Assembly: GCF_000196795.1 (NCBI RefSeq)
Contig: NC_014259.1
Coordinates: forward strand, 3,534,001-3,598,000
Direction: 5' to 3'
DNA: 64,000 nt
Source of the DNA: Acinetobacter oleivorans DR1
GTDB lineage: Bacteria > Pseudomonadota > Gammaproteobacteria > Pseudomonadales > Moraxellaceae
Positions within the stretch are counted from its first letter, which is position 1. Every line of letters starts with the position of its first letter. Positions 34,831-44,429 of this stretch are shown in pieces. A model generated the notes under the pieces. The model did not search any database. It was not told the DNA's origin and saw only the letters and a program-made list of their open reading frames with translations. The position numbers were made by a program, and so were the translations under genes.

Positions 34831-35820
34831 ATGAAAATTGATTATTTACAAGCCTTAAAACGTACTCCGGAAGCTCGGGGTGCGTGGATTTTACATGGGC
34901 AAGAGCCTTTATTAGAACAAAATTTATTAGATGCCTTTCGAAAAAGCTGGCAACAACAAGAAGTTGAAAGACAGCGCTATGATATTAGTAGCGTAAGCGA
35001 CTGGAAAAATGTCTTTAACGCACTTAATAGCTTATCTTTATTTTCTCAGCAGCTTGCTATTGAAGTACACGGCAATATAAAACCTGATGCGAATGGCTTA
35101 AAACAACTCAAAAGCTATATACAACATAATGAACATAACCTGCTATTAATTGTTTTACCTAAACAAGATAGTAGTAGCTTAAAATCTGCTTTTTTCCAAG
35201 TTGTTGAAGCAAATGGGGTTGTAGTTGCCCTCACGGCAAATTACCCACAAGATCGCCAAAGAATTTTATCTGCTGAAGCAGATAAACTTGAAATTCAACT
35301 CGACAATGATGCTTGGCAGTGGTTAATGCAACATCATGAGCACAATTTGCTTGCAGCTAAAAATAGCTTGATGCGTGTAAGAGACACATTTCCAGACCAA
35401 CAACTCATTCAAATTGAACAACTATATGCGTGCCTACAAGATCAATCACGCTATACCACCTATGATTTAAGTGATGCATTATTAGAAGGCAACCTTGGCC
35501 AATCTATTAAGATTTTTCAATATTTAATTGCAGCAGGCGAACCCGATAGTCTGATTTTATGGACTTTAAGTAAAGAAATGCGTTTGTTGATGCAATTGTT
35601 TGAACAACCCCATAATGCCTTACAGCTTGGTATCTGGAAAACAAAAGTCAGCTTATATCAACAAGCATTAAGAAGACTAAATCCACAACAGTTTCTAGGC
35701 TGGTCTACCCTTCTATTGCAAATCGATGCAGCAATTAAAGGAATGTCGAACGAAAATGCAGAACATTTAATGCAGCAAGCGATTGCTGAATTATGTGGAA
35801 AAACATTATTTATACAGTAA
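34831..35820 (+). CDS. holA: DNA polymerase III subunit delta
   Basis: A 329-residue HolA, the clamp-loader wrench that opens the beta clamp. The N-terminal region WILHGQEPLLEQNLLDAFRKSW and the C-terminal LEGNLGQSIKIFQYLIAAGEPDSLILWTLSKEMR split motifs are typical. It follows lptE by 18 bases. As in other members, the ATPase motifs are degenerate. Ribosome site weak; coupling to lptE is likely. Confidence 0.94.
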   Translation: MKIDYLQALKRTPEARGAWILHGQEPLLEQNLLDAFRKSWQQQEVERQRYDISSVSDWKNVFNALNSLSLFSQQLAIEVHGNIKPDANGLKQLKSYIQHNEHNLLLIVLPKQDSSSLKSAFFQVVEANGVVVALTANYPQDRQRILSAEADKLEIQLDNDAWQWLMQHHEHNLLAAKNSLMRVRDTFPDQQLIQIEQLYACLQDQSRYTTYDLSDALLEGNLGQSIKIFQYLIAAGEPDSLILWTLSKEMRLLMQLFEQPHNALQLGIWKTKVSLYQQALRRLNPQQFLGWSTLLLQIDAAIKGMSNENAEHLMQQAIAELCGKTLFIQ

Positions 35821-35927
35821 TTCGGCTGAATCATTTTTCTTCATTCCTGAAATATCATAAAAATTCACGTTTTATCCTCATTTCGCTTTTATACTAAATT
35901 AAATTTTAAACTTTTCGACCTCTCGCC

Positions 35928-37268
35928 ATGCCAAAAATAAAGCCAATCAAACTTGTTATTATCATCGTCTGTATAGTCATTATTGCTCTTTTAGCCTGGA
36001 AGTTTTTCAAGCCAAAACAGCAACAGCCACAATATATTACTGCCGAGGTAACACGCGGGGATATTGAAAATAATGTACTTGCAACGGGTACACTTGATGC
36101 AACCAAACTGATTAGTGTCGGTGCTCAGGTATCTGGTCAGGTCAAAAAGATGTATGTGCAACTTGGCGATCAGGTTAAGCAAGGTCAACTTATTGCACAG
36201 ATTGATTCAACGACCCAAGAAAATAGTTTAAAAACCTCTGATGCAAATATTAAAAATTTAGAAGCACAGCGCCTTCAGCAAGTTGCTTCTTTGAATGAAA
36301 AACAACTTGAATACCGCCGTCAACAACAAATGTATGCACAAGATGCAACACCACGTGCGGATTTAGAATCGGCTGAGGCAAGCTATAAAACAGCTCAGGC
36401 ACAAATCAAAGCGTTAGATGCACAAATCGAATCAGCAAAAGTCACAAAATCTACGGCGCAAACCAATATTGGTTATACGCGTATTGTTGCTCCAACAGAT
36501 GGTACTGTTGTTGCGATTGTGACCGAAGAAGGTCAAACAGTAAACGCCAATCAAAGTGCGCCAACAATTGTCAAAATTGCAAAACTACAAAACATGACGA
36601 TCAAGGCACAGGTCAGTGAAGCTGACATTATGAAAGTTGAGAAAGGACAACAGGTTTATTTCACTACATTAGGTGAAGACACTAAGCGTTATGCAACTTT
36701 ACGTCAGATTGAACCTGCTCCAGATTCTATTTCTAGCGAATCAACAAGTACGACAAGCTCAACTACTAGTTCAGCTGTTTACTATAATGCCTTATTCGAT
36801 GTGCCAAATACCGACGGTAAATTGCGTATTGATATGACTGCACAAGTTTATATCGTATTAAACTCAGCTAAAAATGCTCTACTTGTTCCATCATCAGCAC
36901 TTAGCTCGAAACAATTTTCAGGTCAAAGAAAATCAGGCCAATCATCTGATAAAGCTAGCTCTACACCTGAAGCTGCTAAAAAATCTCAAGGAAATGGAGC
37001 TCGTCTGGAGCGTCTTAACCTGACTAATGAGCAAAAACAGTTAATTGAACAAGGTAAATTAACCTTAAGTGTTGTACGTGTATTACAAGCTGATGGCACA
37101 ACTAAACCAACTCAAATTTTGGTTGGCATTAACAACCGTGTAAATGCACAAGTTCTTGCGGGCTTAAAACAAGGTGATCAAGTTGTCATTGCCGATAGCG
37201 CAGATACTTCTGCTGCATCAGCTAATAGTAGTAATAACCGTCGCCGTAGTGGCCCAATGGGAATGTAA
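35928..37268 (+). CDS. macA: Macrolide-type efflux periplasmic adaptor MacA
   Basis: A 446-residue membrane-fusion protein. One N-terminal transmembrane helix (IIIVCIVIIALLAWKFF, about 11-27), a lipoyl/barrel region starting ITAEVTRGDIENNVLATGTL, a coiled-coil hairpin (about 95-180) and TRIVAPTDGTVVAI returning to the barrel. Serine-rich insertions (near 270-285 and 325-345) lengthen it relative to E. coli MacA. Three bases separate its stop from macB. With macB and the outer-membrane factor it forms a tripartite exporter. Confidence 0.93.
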   Translation: MPKIKPIKLVIIIVCIVIIALLAWKFFKPKQQQPQYITAEVTRGDIENNVLATGTLDATKLISVGAQVSGQVKKMYVQLGDQVKQGQLIAQIDSTTQENSLKTSDANIKNLEAQRLQQVASLNEKQLEYRRQQQMYAQDATPRADLESAEASYKTAQAQIKALDAQIESAKVTKSTAQTNIGYTRIVAPTDGTVVAIVTEEGQTVNANQSAPTIVKIAKLQNMTIKAQVSEADIMKVEKGQQVYFTTLGEDTKRYATLRQIEPAPDSISSESTSTTSSTTSSAVYYNALFDVPNTDGKLRIDMTAQVYIVLNSAKNALLVPSSALSSKQFSGQRKSGQSSDKASSTPEAAKKSQGNGARLERLNLTNEQKQLIEQGKLTLSVVRVLQADGTTKPTQILVGINNRVNAQVLAGLKQGDQVVIADSADTSAASANSSNNRRRSGPMGM

Positions 37269-37270
37269 GC

Positions 37271-39265
37271 ATGACAAAACAAGCTTTGCTTGAAGTCAGC
37301 AATCTAGTCCGGGAATTCCCTGCTGGCGAAAGCACGATACAAATTTTAAAAGGCATTGACCTTACCATTTACGAAGGCGAACTGGTTGCCATTGTCGGTC
37401 AGTCTGGTTCTGGTAAATCAACACTCATGAATATTTTGGGCTGTTTAGACCGTCCTACGAGTGGTAGTTACAAGGTTAGTGGACAAGAGACTGGTAAACT
37501 CGAACCAGATCAACTCGCTCGACTACGTCGTGAATATTTTGGTTTTATTTTCCAGCGCTACCATTTACTGGGTGATTTATCTGCGGAGGGTAACGTTGAA
37601 GTTCCGGCTGTTTATGCAGGTGTTACCCCTTCTGAGCGTAAACAACGCGCAACGGCTTTATTGACCGAATTAGGATTAGGTACTAAAACACTTAATAGAC
37701 CAAGCCAGCTCTCTGGCGGTCAGCAGCAACGTGTTTCTATTGCCCGTGCTCTTATGAATGGCGGTGACGTTATTCTAGCAGATGAGCCGACAGGGGCACT
37801 CGACTCTCATAGTGGTGTTGAGGTGATGCGTATTTTGCGTGAACTCAATGCCGCAGGTCACACTATTATTTTAGTCACCCACGATATGCAAGTTGCCAAA
37901 AATGCGACGCGTATTATCGAAATTAGTGACGGAGAAATTATTAGTGATCGTCCTAATGTTCCGGATCAAGCAGCCGAACCAGGCAATTCTGATCCTGATG
38001 CCGCTCCTGCTTTGCAAGGCAAACAAAAGAAAGGCAAAAGTATTTCTGCATGGCGTTCTACTTTAGATCGTTTGTCAGAAGCTTTTCAAATGGCTTTACT
38101 GTCTATGAATGCCCACCGCATGCGTACGTTTTTAACCATGCTTGGGATCATTATTGGTATTGCATCTGTTGTTACAGTGGTCGCGCTAGGTAAAGGTTCT
38201 CAACAACAAATTTTAAGCAATATTAGCAGTTTGGGAACAAATACGATTACGGTGTTTCAGGGCCGTGGTTTTGGTGACAACTCCAAAACTGCAAACTTTA
38301 AAACTTTGGTTCCTGCCGATGCTGATGCGTTAATGACTCAACCTTATGTTAGCGCAGTCAGCCCAATCGTCAGTACATCCAAAACTATGCGTTACCAGCA
38401 AAATGAAGCAAACGCGACCATTAATGGTGTGAGTAACGATTATTTTGATGTTAAAGGTTTGGTCTTTAAAGATGGGCAAACTTTTGACCAACGTAGTGTG
38501 CGTGATCGTTCACAAGATGTTGTAATCGATACCAATACGCAAAAACAATTCTTTGGAGATGGTAGCAATCCAATTGGCCAAGTCGTACTGCTCGGTAGTG
38601 TACCAGCACGTATTATTGGGATTGTAGAACCGCAGACAAGCGGCATGGGCTCAGATGATACTTTAAATGTCTATATGCCTTATACAACCGTAATGAGCCG
38701 TATGTTAGGTCAATCTAATGTACGTAATATCGTGGTTCGTATTAATGACAAATATTCAACTGCTGCCGCAGAAAATGCGATTGTAAACCTATTAACTCAG
38801 CGCCATGGTGCACAAGATATTTTCACTATGAACAGTGACAGTATCCGTCAAACCATTGAGAAAACAACCAGCACAATGACGCTTCTGGTTTCAGCAATTG
38901 CCGTAATTTCACTGGTGGTTGGTGGTATCGGGGTAATGAACATTATGTTGGTTTCAGTGACTGAACGTACTCAGGAAATTGGCGTACGTATGGCCGTAGG
39001 TGCTCGTCAAAGTGATATTTTGCAGCAATTCCTAATTGAAGCAATTTTGGTGTGTTTAATTGGTGGTGTGCTTGGCGTCTTACTATCGCTTGGCCTTGGA
39101 CAACTTATTAATAAATTTGCTGGCGGTAACTTTAGCGTGGCTTATTCAAGCACTTCTATTATTGCAGCATTTGTCTGTTCAACTCTGATTGGTGTCGTAT
39201 TCGGTTTCTTGCCTGCCAAGAATGCCGCGAAACTTGACCCTGTTGCTGCACTATCACGAGAATAA
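37271..39265 (+). CDS. macB: Macrolide export ATP-binding/permease MacB
   Basis: A 664-residue ABC exporter with the nucleotide-binding domain first. Walker A is GQSGSGKST, the signature LSGGQQQRVSIARAL, and Walker B VILADEPTGALD. Four transmembrane helices surround a large periplasmic domain (MNAHRMRTFLTMLGIIIGIASV at its start, FtsX-like SVTERTQEIGVRMAVGARQ near the end). Substrates in other bacteria include macrolides, enterotoxin and haem precursors; here unknown. Confidence 0.95.
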   Translation: MTKQALLEVSNLVREFPAGESTIQILKGIDLTIYEGELVAIVGQSGSGKSTLMNILGCLDRPTSGSYKVSGQETGKLEPDQLARLRREYFGFIFQRYHLLGDLSAEGNVEVPAVYAGVTPSERKQRATALLTELGLGTKTLNRPSQLSGGQQQRVSIARALMNGGDVILADEPTGALDSHSGVEVMRILRELNAAGHTIILVTHDMQVAKNATRIIEISDGEIISDRPNVPDQAAEPGNSDPDAAPALQGKQKKGKSISAWRSTLDRLSEAFQMALLSMNAHRMRTFLTMLGIIIGIASVVTVVALGKGSQQQILSNISSLGTNTITVFQGRGFGDNSKTANFKTLVPADADALMTQPYVSAVSPIVSTSKTMRYQQNEANATINGVSNDYFDVKGLVFKDGQTFDQRSVRDRSQDVVIDTNTQKQFFGDGSNPIGQVVLLGSVPARIIGIVEPQTSGMGSDDTLNVYMPYTTVMSRMLGQSNVRNIVVRINDKYSTAAAENAIVNLLTQRHGAQDIFTMNSDSIRQTIEKTTSTMTLLVSAIAVISLVVGGIGVMNIMLVSVTERTQEIGVRMAVGARQSDILQQFLIEAILVCLIGGVLGVLLSLGLGQLINKFAGGNFSVAYSSTSIIAAFVCSTLIGVVFGFLPAKNAAKLDPVAALSRE

Positions 39266-39275
39266 GGAAAATTGC

Positions 39276-40682
39276 ATGTCTTTCTCTATGACTAAACTCA
39301 GCACAGCACTTCTCCTCACAGGTTCTCTTGTAGGATGCGCAGCTGTAGTAAAAACACCTTATGAAACGCCTGCGGTACAAGTTCCAGGCAGCTTTCAATA
39401 TGACACAGCAAAAGCAAAAAACATGTCTGCCGATCAATACTCTGATCGTTGGTGGACGCTTTTCAATGATGCACAGCTCAATCAGCTTGTAAGCAATGTA
39501 TTAGAACGTAACAGTGATTTAGCAGTTGCAGGTATTGCGTTGAAACAAGCCCGTCTACAAGCTGATCTAACTGCAAACAAACAAGGCTTGCGTACCAGTT
39601 CTAGTGTGTCTACAGGACATTCTTTCGATTTAAATTCGGGAGATGACAGCTCTAAAGGCCTATCACTGAGTGCGGGTGTAAGCTATGAGCTTGACTTGTT
39701 TGGCAAGCTTGCACGCCAAACTGAAGCAAGTAAATGGGAAGCCTTAGCGACCGAACAAGACTTACAAGCCACTGGGCAAAGTTTAATTGCAACCACTGCA
39801 AAACTCTATTGGCAACTCGGTTATTTAAATGAGCGCTACACAACTGCCCAGCAAAGTCTCGCAACCTCTCAAAAGCTTTATGACTTGGTGCAGATTCAAT
39901 ATAAAGCTGGCGCTGTTTCAGGTGTAGATCTGACTCAAGCAGAACAATCGGTACAAAGCCAGAAAGCGAGTTTAAGCCAGATTGAACAACAATTGGTTGA
40001 AACACGTACGGCTATTGCAGTGCTATTACATGAGCCATTGCAACAATTGAACATTCAAGAGCCAAAGCGTTTACCACGCACTGCTCTACCTGCAATTGGT
40101 GCTGGTTTACCTGCCGATATTTTATCGCGCCGCCCTGATTTGCAAGCGAGTGAGTTACGTTTAAGAAAAGCATTAGCGACTAAAGATGCCACTAAAGCGA
40201 GCTACTATCCATCAATTAGCTTAACCAGCAGTTTAGGTTCAAGCAGCACATCGTTAACAGAGTTATTACGTAATCCTGCCTTGACGCTTGGGGCGAGTTT
40301 GAGCTTACCTTTTTTGCAATATAACGATATGAAGAAAGATATCGCAATTAGCAATCTGGATTATGAAAAAGCGATTATTCAATATCGTCAAACGCTTTAT
40401 CAGGCTTTTGCTGATGTAGAAAACGCTTTATCGAGTCGTACCGAACTCGACAAACAAGTAGCGTTACAGGAACGTAATGTTGAACTTGCAGAAAAAACTG
40501 AACGTTTAACCGAAGTCCGTTACCGTTATGGTGCTGTCGCATTAAAAACACTTCTCGATGCTCAGCAAACCACACGTACTGCACGCTTAAGTCTCGTTGA
40601 AACCAAGCAAAGCCAATACAACGCGTATGTGACCCTCATGCAAGCTTTAGGTGGTTCACCTGTAAAAGAACTTCCTCAGTAA
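39276..40682 (+). CDS. NodT-family outer-membrane efflux factor (TolC-like)
   Basis: A 468-residue outer-membrane lipoprotein of the NodT/OprM group. Lipobox SLVGC (Cys21), then DRWWTLFNDAQLNQLVSNVLERNSDLAVA in two parts, the repeat signature GLPADILSRRPDLQASELRLRKALATKDATKASYYPSISL, and a second OEP repeat with FADVENALSSRTEL. The frame extends back to 39189 inside macB, but AAGGAAA before ATG 39276 and the lipoprotein signal fix the start. Completes the macA-macB operon and is followed by a strong terminator. Confidence 0.94.
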   Translation: MSFSMTKLSTALLLTGSLVGCAAVVKTPYETPAVQVPGSFQYDTAKAKNMSADQYSDRWWTLFNDAQLNQLVSNVLERNSDLAVAGIALKQARLQADLTANKQGLRTSSSVSTGHSFDLNSGDDSSKGLSLSAGVSYELDLFGKLARQTEASKWEALATEQDLQATGQSLIATTAKLYWQLGYLNERYTTAQQSLATSQKLYDLVQIQYKAGAVSGVDLTQAEQSVQSQKASLSQIEQQLVETRTAIAVLLHEPLQQLNIQEPKRLPRTALPAIGAGLPADILSRRPDLQASELRLRKALATKDATKASYYPSISLTSSLGSSSTSLTELLRNPALTLGASLSLPFLQYNDMKKDIAISNLDYEKAIIQYRQTLYQAFADVENALSSRTELDKQVALQERNVELAEKTERLTEVRYRYGAVALKTLLDAQQTTRTARLSLVETKQSQYNAYVTLMQALGGSPVKELPQ

Positions 40683-40693
40683 CTTGACCAATT

Positions 40694-40727
40694 AAAAAAG
40701 CCGTAGTACTTCAACTACGGCTTTTTT
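40694..40727. terminator. Bidirectional terminator between the efflux operon and fabI
   Basis: AAAAAAGCCGTAGT (40694-40707), loop ACTTCA, ACTACGGCTTTTTT (40714-40727). The A and T runs on both sides serve both converging genes. Confidence 0.93.
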
Positions 40728-40750
40728 TATGGCTAAATAAGTTTTAAAAC

Positions 40751-41554
40751 TTATTCATCATCCATCATAGATTGGCTCATACCTACAGTATTGAAACCAG
40801 CATCTACATATAGAATTTCACCAGTAATACCTGAAGCCCAAGGTGAGCATAGGAACAACGCTGCATTACCTACTTCTTCAATCGTTACATTACGTTTTAA
40901 CGGCGCAACTTTTTCATTAGCATCTAACATTTTACGGAAAGACTTAATACCAGAAGCAGCTAAAGTACGGATTGGACCCGCAGAAATCGCGTTTACACGA
41001 ATACCATCAACACCCAAGCTTGATGCTAAGTAGCGAACACCCGCTTCTAAAGAAGCTTTTGCCATACCCATTACGTTGTAGTTAGGCATAACGCGCTCAG
41101 AACCTTGGTAAGTCAAAGTCAATAAACAGCCTTGACGAGCTTGTAATAAAGGTTTTGCAGCACGAGCCATTGCAATAAAGCTGTATGCACTGATGTCATG
41201 AGCAACTTTAAAACCGTCACGGTCAGTCACGTCAGTGAAGTCACCATCAAGCGTGTGTGCAGGTGCAAAGCCGATTGAGTGCACAACACCGTCTACACCG
41301 TCCCAATGTTTTGCAAGTTCTGCAAATGCATTATCAATTTCAGCATCAACAGCAACATCACATGGAAACACAAGCTTAGAACCGAATTGCTCAGCAAATT
41401 CATCCACACGTTTTTTTAATTTTTCGTTTGGATAAGTAAACGCAAGCTCTGCACCTTCACGGTGTAATGCTTGTGCAATACCAAAAGCAATTGATAATTT
41501 ACTAGCAACGCCTGCAATCAAAAAGCGCTTACCTGCTAAAAGTCCTTGTGTCAT
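40751..41554 (-). CDS. fabI: Enoyl-[acyl-carrier-protein] reductase (NADH) FabI
   Basis: A 267-residue FabI, the last step of each fatty-acid elongation round and the triclosan target. The cofactor motif is LIAGVASKLSIAFGIAQ. Tyr149, Tyr159 and Lys166 match E. coli Tyr146, Tyr156 and Lys163. The frame continues 45 codons upstream, but the FabI fold begins at MTQGLLAGKRFLIAG (ATG 41554), preceded by GTGAGATCGG. Gene is monocistronic between two terminators. Confidence 0.97.
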   Translation of the reverse strand: MTQGLLAGKRFLIAGVASKLSIAFGIAQALHREGAELAFTYPNEKLKKRVDEFAEQFGSKLVFPCDVAVDAEIDNAFAELAKHWDGVDGVVHSIGFAPAHTLDGDFTDVTDRDGFKVAHDISAYSFIAMARAAKPLLQARQGCLLTLTYQGSERVMPNYNVMGMAKASLEAGVRYLASSLGVDGIRVNAISAGPIRTLAASGIKSFRKMLDANEKVAPLKRNVTIEEVGNAALFLCSPWASGITGEILYVDAGFNTVGMSQSMMDDE

Positions 41555-41644
41555 GCCGATCTCACTCAAAACAATTTCAAGCATAATGCCAATATTCAGC
41601 GGTTTTCGAAATTGCATAATGCATCTTTTTTCAAAAATCGCACG

Positions 41645-41672
41645 AAAAAAAATCGCTCCTGATAAGGAGCGA
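41645..41672 (-). terminator. Rho-independent terminator of the Bax-inhibitor-like gene
   Basis: TCGCTCCT (41653-41660), loop GATA, AGGAGCGA (41665-41672); on the minus strand it ends in eight Ts. It lies 19 bases past the stop of the gene at 41692, upstream of fabI. Confidence 0.92.
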
Positions 41673-41691
41673 CTTCTCGATGAATTCAATC

Positions 41692-42423
41692 TTAGTCGTC
41701 AGACAATAAGCCAAGTAAGCGTAAGAAAGAAATATACATCCACACTAAAGTTGCAAGTAATGCGATACCACACAACCATTCCATGAATTTTGGTGCGCGA
41801 TATGCTGCATTAGTTTCAATTAAATCAAAATCTAAAATCAGGTTAAGTGAAGCAATCACTGCAACAAATGCAGCAAAGCCAATGCCTAACCAGTTACTTT
41901 CAAAAATATAAGGAACGCTTGAACCAAATGCTAAACGCATGACCATCTGGACGATAAATACAATAAAGATCGCCAAAGATGCAGAAATTACAACTGACTT
42001 GAACTTTTCAGTTGCACGTATAATTTGGAACTTATATAGACCAAACATCACCAAAGTCGTAACGAAAGTCGCTAATAAAGCTTGAAGAGGAACACCTGGG
42101 TATTTCAACTGGAAAGTAAAAGAAATACCACCTAAAAAAGCCCCTTCAAATAAGGCATACGGAATTGCCAATGTTGGCGCGGTCGTTGGTTTAAACGTTG
42201 TAATTAAAGCTAAAACCAAGCCACCAATTGCACCCACAATTGAAGCCGCGTAAGCAATGCCAACATTTGCAGTAAAGGCTGCATAGAAAAATAAAGCGAC
42301 ACCCACCGCAGCAGCAATAACTGTCAACATTACAGATTTTTGAATCGCACCTTGCACAGTCATCGGTTGACTATAGTCACTGACCGTTTCAACACGGGTC
42401 AGTATCGGGTTATTACTTTGCAT
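41692..42423 (-). CDS. Bax inhibitor-1/YccA-like membrane protein
   Basis: A 243-residue integral membrane protein with about seven helices after a polar N-terminus (MQSNNPILTRVETV). The pattern IPYALFEGAFLGGISFTF, LNLILDFDLIE and the C-terminal WMYISFLRLLGLLSDD fits the BaxI_1/YccA-like family, whose members act as pH-sensitive calcium leaks or modulators of membrane proteases. AGAGAG precedes the ATG. Monocistronic with its own terminator. Confidence 0.9.
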   Translation of the reverse strand: MQSNNPILTRVETVSDYSQPMTVQGAIQKSVMLTVIAAAVGVALFFYAAFTANVGIAYAASIVGAIGGLVLALITTFKPTTAPTLAIPYALFEGAFLGGISFTFQLKYPGVPLQALLATFVTTLVMFGLYKFQIIRATEKFKSVVISASLAIFIVFIVQMVMRLAFGSSVPYIFESNWLGIGFAAFVAVIASLNLILDFDLIETNAAYRAPKFMEWLCGIALLATLVWMYISFLRLLGLLSDD

Positions 42424-42530
42424 AAATGCTCTCTTTTTATAATAAAAATTTAAAACATCATTTTAAGCAAAATGAATATGAAAGCCAAATCAGGCGATCG
42501 GCATTATTGTAACAATCCCCTTTAAACAAT

Positions 42531-42555
42531 AAAAAAGGAGGCAATAGCCTCCCTT
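42531..42555 (-). terminator. Rho-independent terminator of orn
   Basis: GGAGGC (42537-42542), loop AATA, GCCTCC (42547-42552), flanked by A6 so that the minus strand ends in Ts. It lies 23 bases after the orn stop. Confidence 0.85.
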
Positions 42556-42577
42556 TCATATCACTCAGGCAAAGTCA

Positions 42578-43144
42578 TTAATCTTTACCGTCAGTGTTCA
42601 TGATAAAAAAATATTCACGGTAGTATTTCAACTCAGAAATCGAGTCACGAATATCATCCATTGCCAAATGCGATGCATTCTTTTTCAAACCGCTCATGAT
42701 TTCAGGGCGCCAGCGTTTTGAAAGTTCTTTTACCGTAGATACATCAAGATTACGGTAGTGAAAATACTGCTCAAGTTCAGGCATAAGACGGTGTAAGAAA
42801 CGGCGATCCTGACAGATCGAGTTACCACACATCGGTGAAACTTTTGGATTCACCCATTTTTTTAGGAATTCTAAAGTTTGTAACTCAGCATCAAGAGCTG
42901 TTAATTTGCTGCGACGAACTCGTTCAATCAGACCAGACTGCCCATGTTGGCGGGTATTCCACTCATCCATTGCATTTAAAATACGGTCAGGCTGGTGAAC
43001 GGCTAAAACCGGACCTTCGGCAAGTACATTTAAATGATCATCTGTAATAATTGTTGCGATTTCAATAATTTGGTCATTATCGGTATCTAATCCGGTCATT
43101 TCCAGATCAATCCAAATTAATCGTGTATTTAAAGTACTGCTCAT
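42578..43144 (-). CDS. orn: Oligoribonuclease
   Basis: A 188-residue DEDDh 3'-5' exonuclease that degrades RNA dinucleotides, including pGpG from c-di-GMP breakdown. Catalytic residues are visible in WIDLEMTGLD (Asp13, Glu15), the DRRFLHRLMPEL segment, and HLAMDDIRDSI near the C-terminus (His and Asp). Divergent from rsgA, the usual Acinetobacter/Pseudomonas arrangement. Confidence 0.96.
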   Translation of the reverse strand: MSSTLNTRLIWIDLEMTGLDTDNDQIIEIATIITDDHLNVLAEGPVLAVHQPDRILNAMDEWNTRQHGQSGLIERVRRSKLTALDAELQTLEFLKKWVNPKVSPMCGNSICQDRRFLHRLMPELEQYFHYRNLDVSTVKELSKRWRPEIMSGLKKNASHLAMDDIRDSISELKYYREYFFIMNTDGKD

Positions 43145-43269
43145 GTATGTACGTTCTAAAATGCCGTAAAAACATCAATAGTAGCAAATTTCTTGCATCT
43201 GCGCTGTAATTCTATAGCCGCTTCATGCTATTTTTGCCATCTTCAAACAGTGGTTTTTTTGGGATATGA

Positions 43270-44331
43270 ATGGCTTTAATTCGTAAGCGTCGTTTAACTG
43301 AACAACAGCAACGTCGTATTGAAAAACAGCACAAAACTCGCCAAGAAGAGGCTGATACTTCACAAGATCTGGACGGACTCGTTGTACAACATTATGGCCG
43401 CCAACTTGAAGTACAAGCACTCTCTGTACCTGAGCATCACCCAGAAAAACCTCAAGTTGCCGAAGGAGAGCCAGAACCTTTCTGGAAACCTATCGAGCTC
43501 AAAAGCGTATGGCGCTGTCATACTCGAACAAACTTAGAATTACTTGTGACTGGTGATCGAGTTAAATGGCAAGCTGACCCAAACACGGGTTTAGGTATTA
43601 TTACAGCCATTCACCCTCGTACCTCTTTACTTACCCGTCCAGACCGTTATCACAAAGTTAAACCTGTGGCAGCAAATATCAGTTTGATTGTGATTGTCTT
43701 TTCACCACTTCCTGAACCTGCACCAACGTTAATTGACCGTTATTTAGTTGCTTGTGCAGATGCTAATATTCCTGCTCTTTTAGTCCTCAATAAGTCTGAT
43801 TTGTTAACCGAAAATGACCCAATTCTCACACTATTAGAAGAATATAAAACTTTGGGTTATGAGGTGATGATTTGTCAGTCTAAAAAGGGAGATATCTCTG
43901 CTTTATCTGAACGTTTAGATGGCGAAACAGTAGCTTTCGTTGGCCAGTCAGGTGTAGGAAAAAGCTCTTTAATTAATGTGCTCATTCCAGAAGCAGAGCA
44001 AAAAACAAATATTATTTCTGAAAACTCTGCACTTGGTCAGCACACAACAACCTCTACACGTTTAATGAATTTCGGTAAAAATGGGGCGTTAATCGACTCA
44101 CCGGGAATTCGTGAATTTGGGCTTTGGCATCTTGATTTAGAAAAAATTCGTATGGGCTTTCCAGAAATTGAAGCACATTTGGGTTCTTGCCAATTCCGTA
44201 ATTGCACCCATACTCATGAAAAGAACTGTGGGTTAAAACATGCTGTAGAATCTGGTGAAATTTTACCACGGCGCCTAGATAGCTTTTTGCGTTTAAATGA
44301 TGAGATTCAAGAAGCACAGCAAAAAAACTAA
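43270..44331 (+). CDS. rsgA: Small ribosomal subunit biogenesis GTPase RsgA
   Basis: A 353-residue circularly permuted GTPase that checks late 30S maturation. Motif order is G4 LNKSD (near 174), G1 GQSGVGKSSLIN (near 225), G3 DSPGIREFG (near 276). The C-terminal zinc site CQFRNCTHTHEKNCGL follows. An OB-fold lies before the GTPase part. Basic N-terminus (IRKRRLTEQQQRRIEKQH). GGGATATGA precedes the ATG. Confidence 0.96.
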   Translation: MALIRKRRLTEQQQRRIEKQHKTRQEEADTSQDLDGLVVQHYGRQLEVQALSVPEHHPEKPQVAEGEPEPFWKPIELKSVWRCHTRTNLELLVTGDRVKWQADPNTGLGIITAIHPRTSLLTRPDRYHKVKPVAANISLIVIVFSPLPEPAPTLIDRYLVACADANIPALLVLNKSDLLTENDPILTLLEEYKTLGYEVMICQSKKGDISALSERLDGETVAFVGQSGVGKSSLINVLIPEAEQKTNIISENSALGQHTTTSTRLMNFGKNGALIDSPGIREFGLWHLDLEKIRMGFPEIEAHLGSCQFRNCTHTHEKNCGLKHAVESGEILPRRLDSFLRLNDEIQEAQQKN

Positions 44332-44356
44332 TTTTCTGTCCGCTTTGCCCTTGAAG

Positions 44357-44391
44357 TGGTGATTTTGATCACCATCTATATACGCTATACT
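44357..44391 (+). promoter_or_regulatory. Candidate promoter with overlapping operator dyad for rhodanese-grxC-secB
   Basis: A -10 TATACT (44386-44391) stands 39 bases before the GTG. Its -35 region (TTTTGA at 44363-44368, 17-base spacer) overlaps a perfect dyad, TGGTGAT (44357-44363) - TTTG - ATCACCA (44368-44374). An operator here would block the promoter. The regulator is unknown. Confidence 0.45.
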
Positions 44392-44429
44392 CTAGGTCAA
44401 TTTTGTTTTTAATTTTTTTTAGGTGACTT

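Noticed and set aside
39189..39275. Upstream extension of the outer-membrane factor
   Set aside because: It lies within macB and lacks a signal peptide; the ATG at 39276 has a good ribosome site and a lipoprotein signal.
41555..41689. 45-codon N-terminal extension of fabI
   Set aside because: It overlaps a strong terminator and has no FabI homology; the standard fold begins at 41554.
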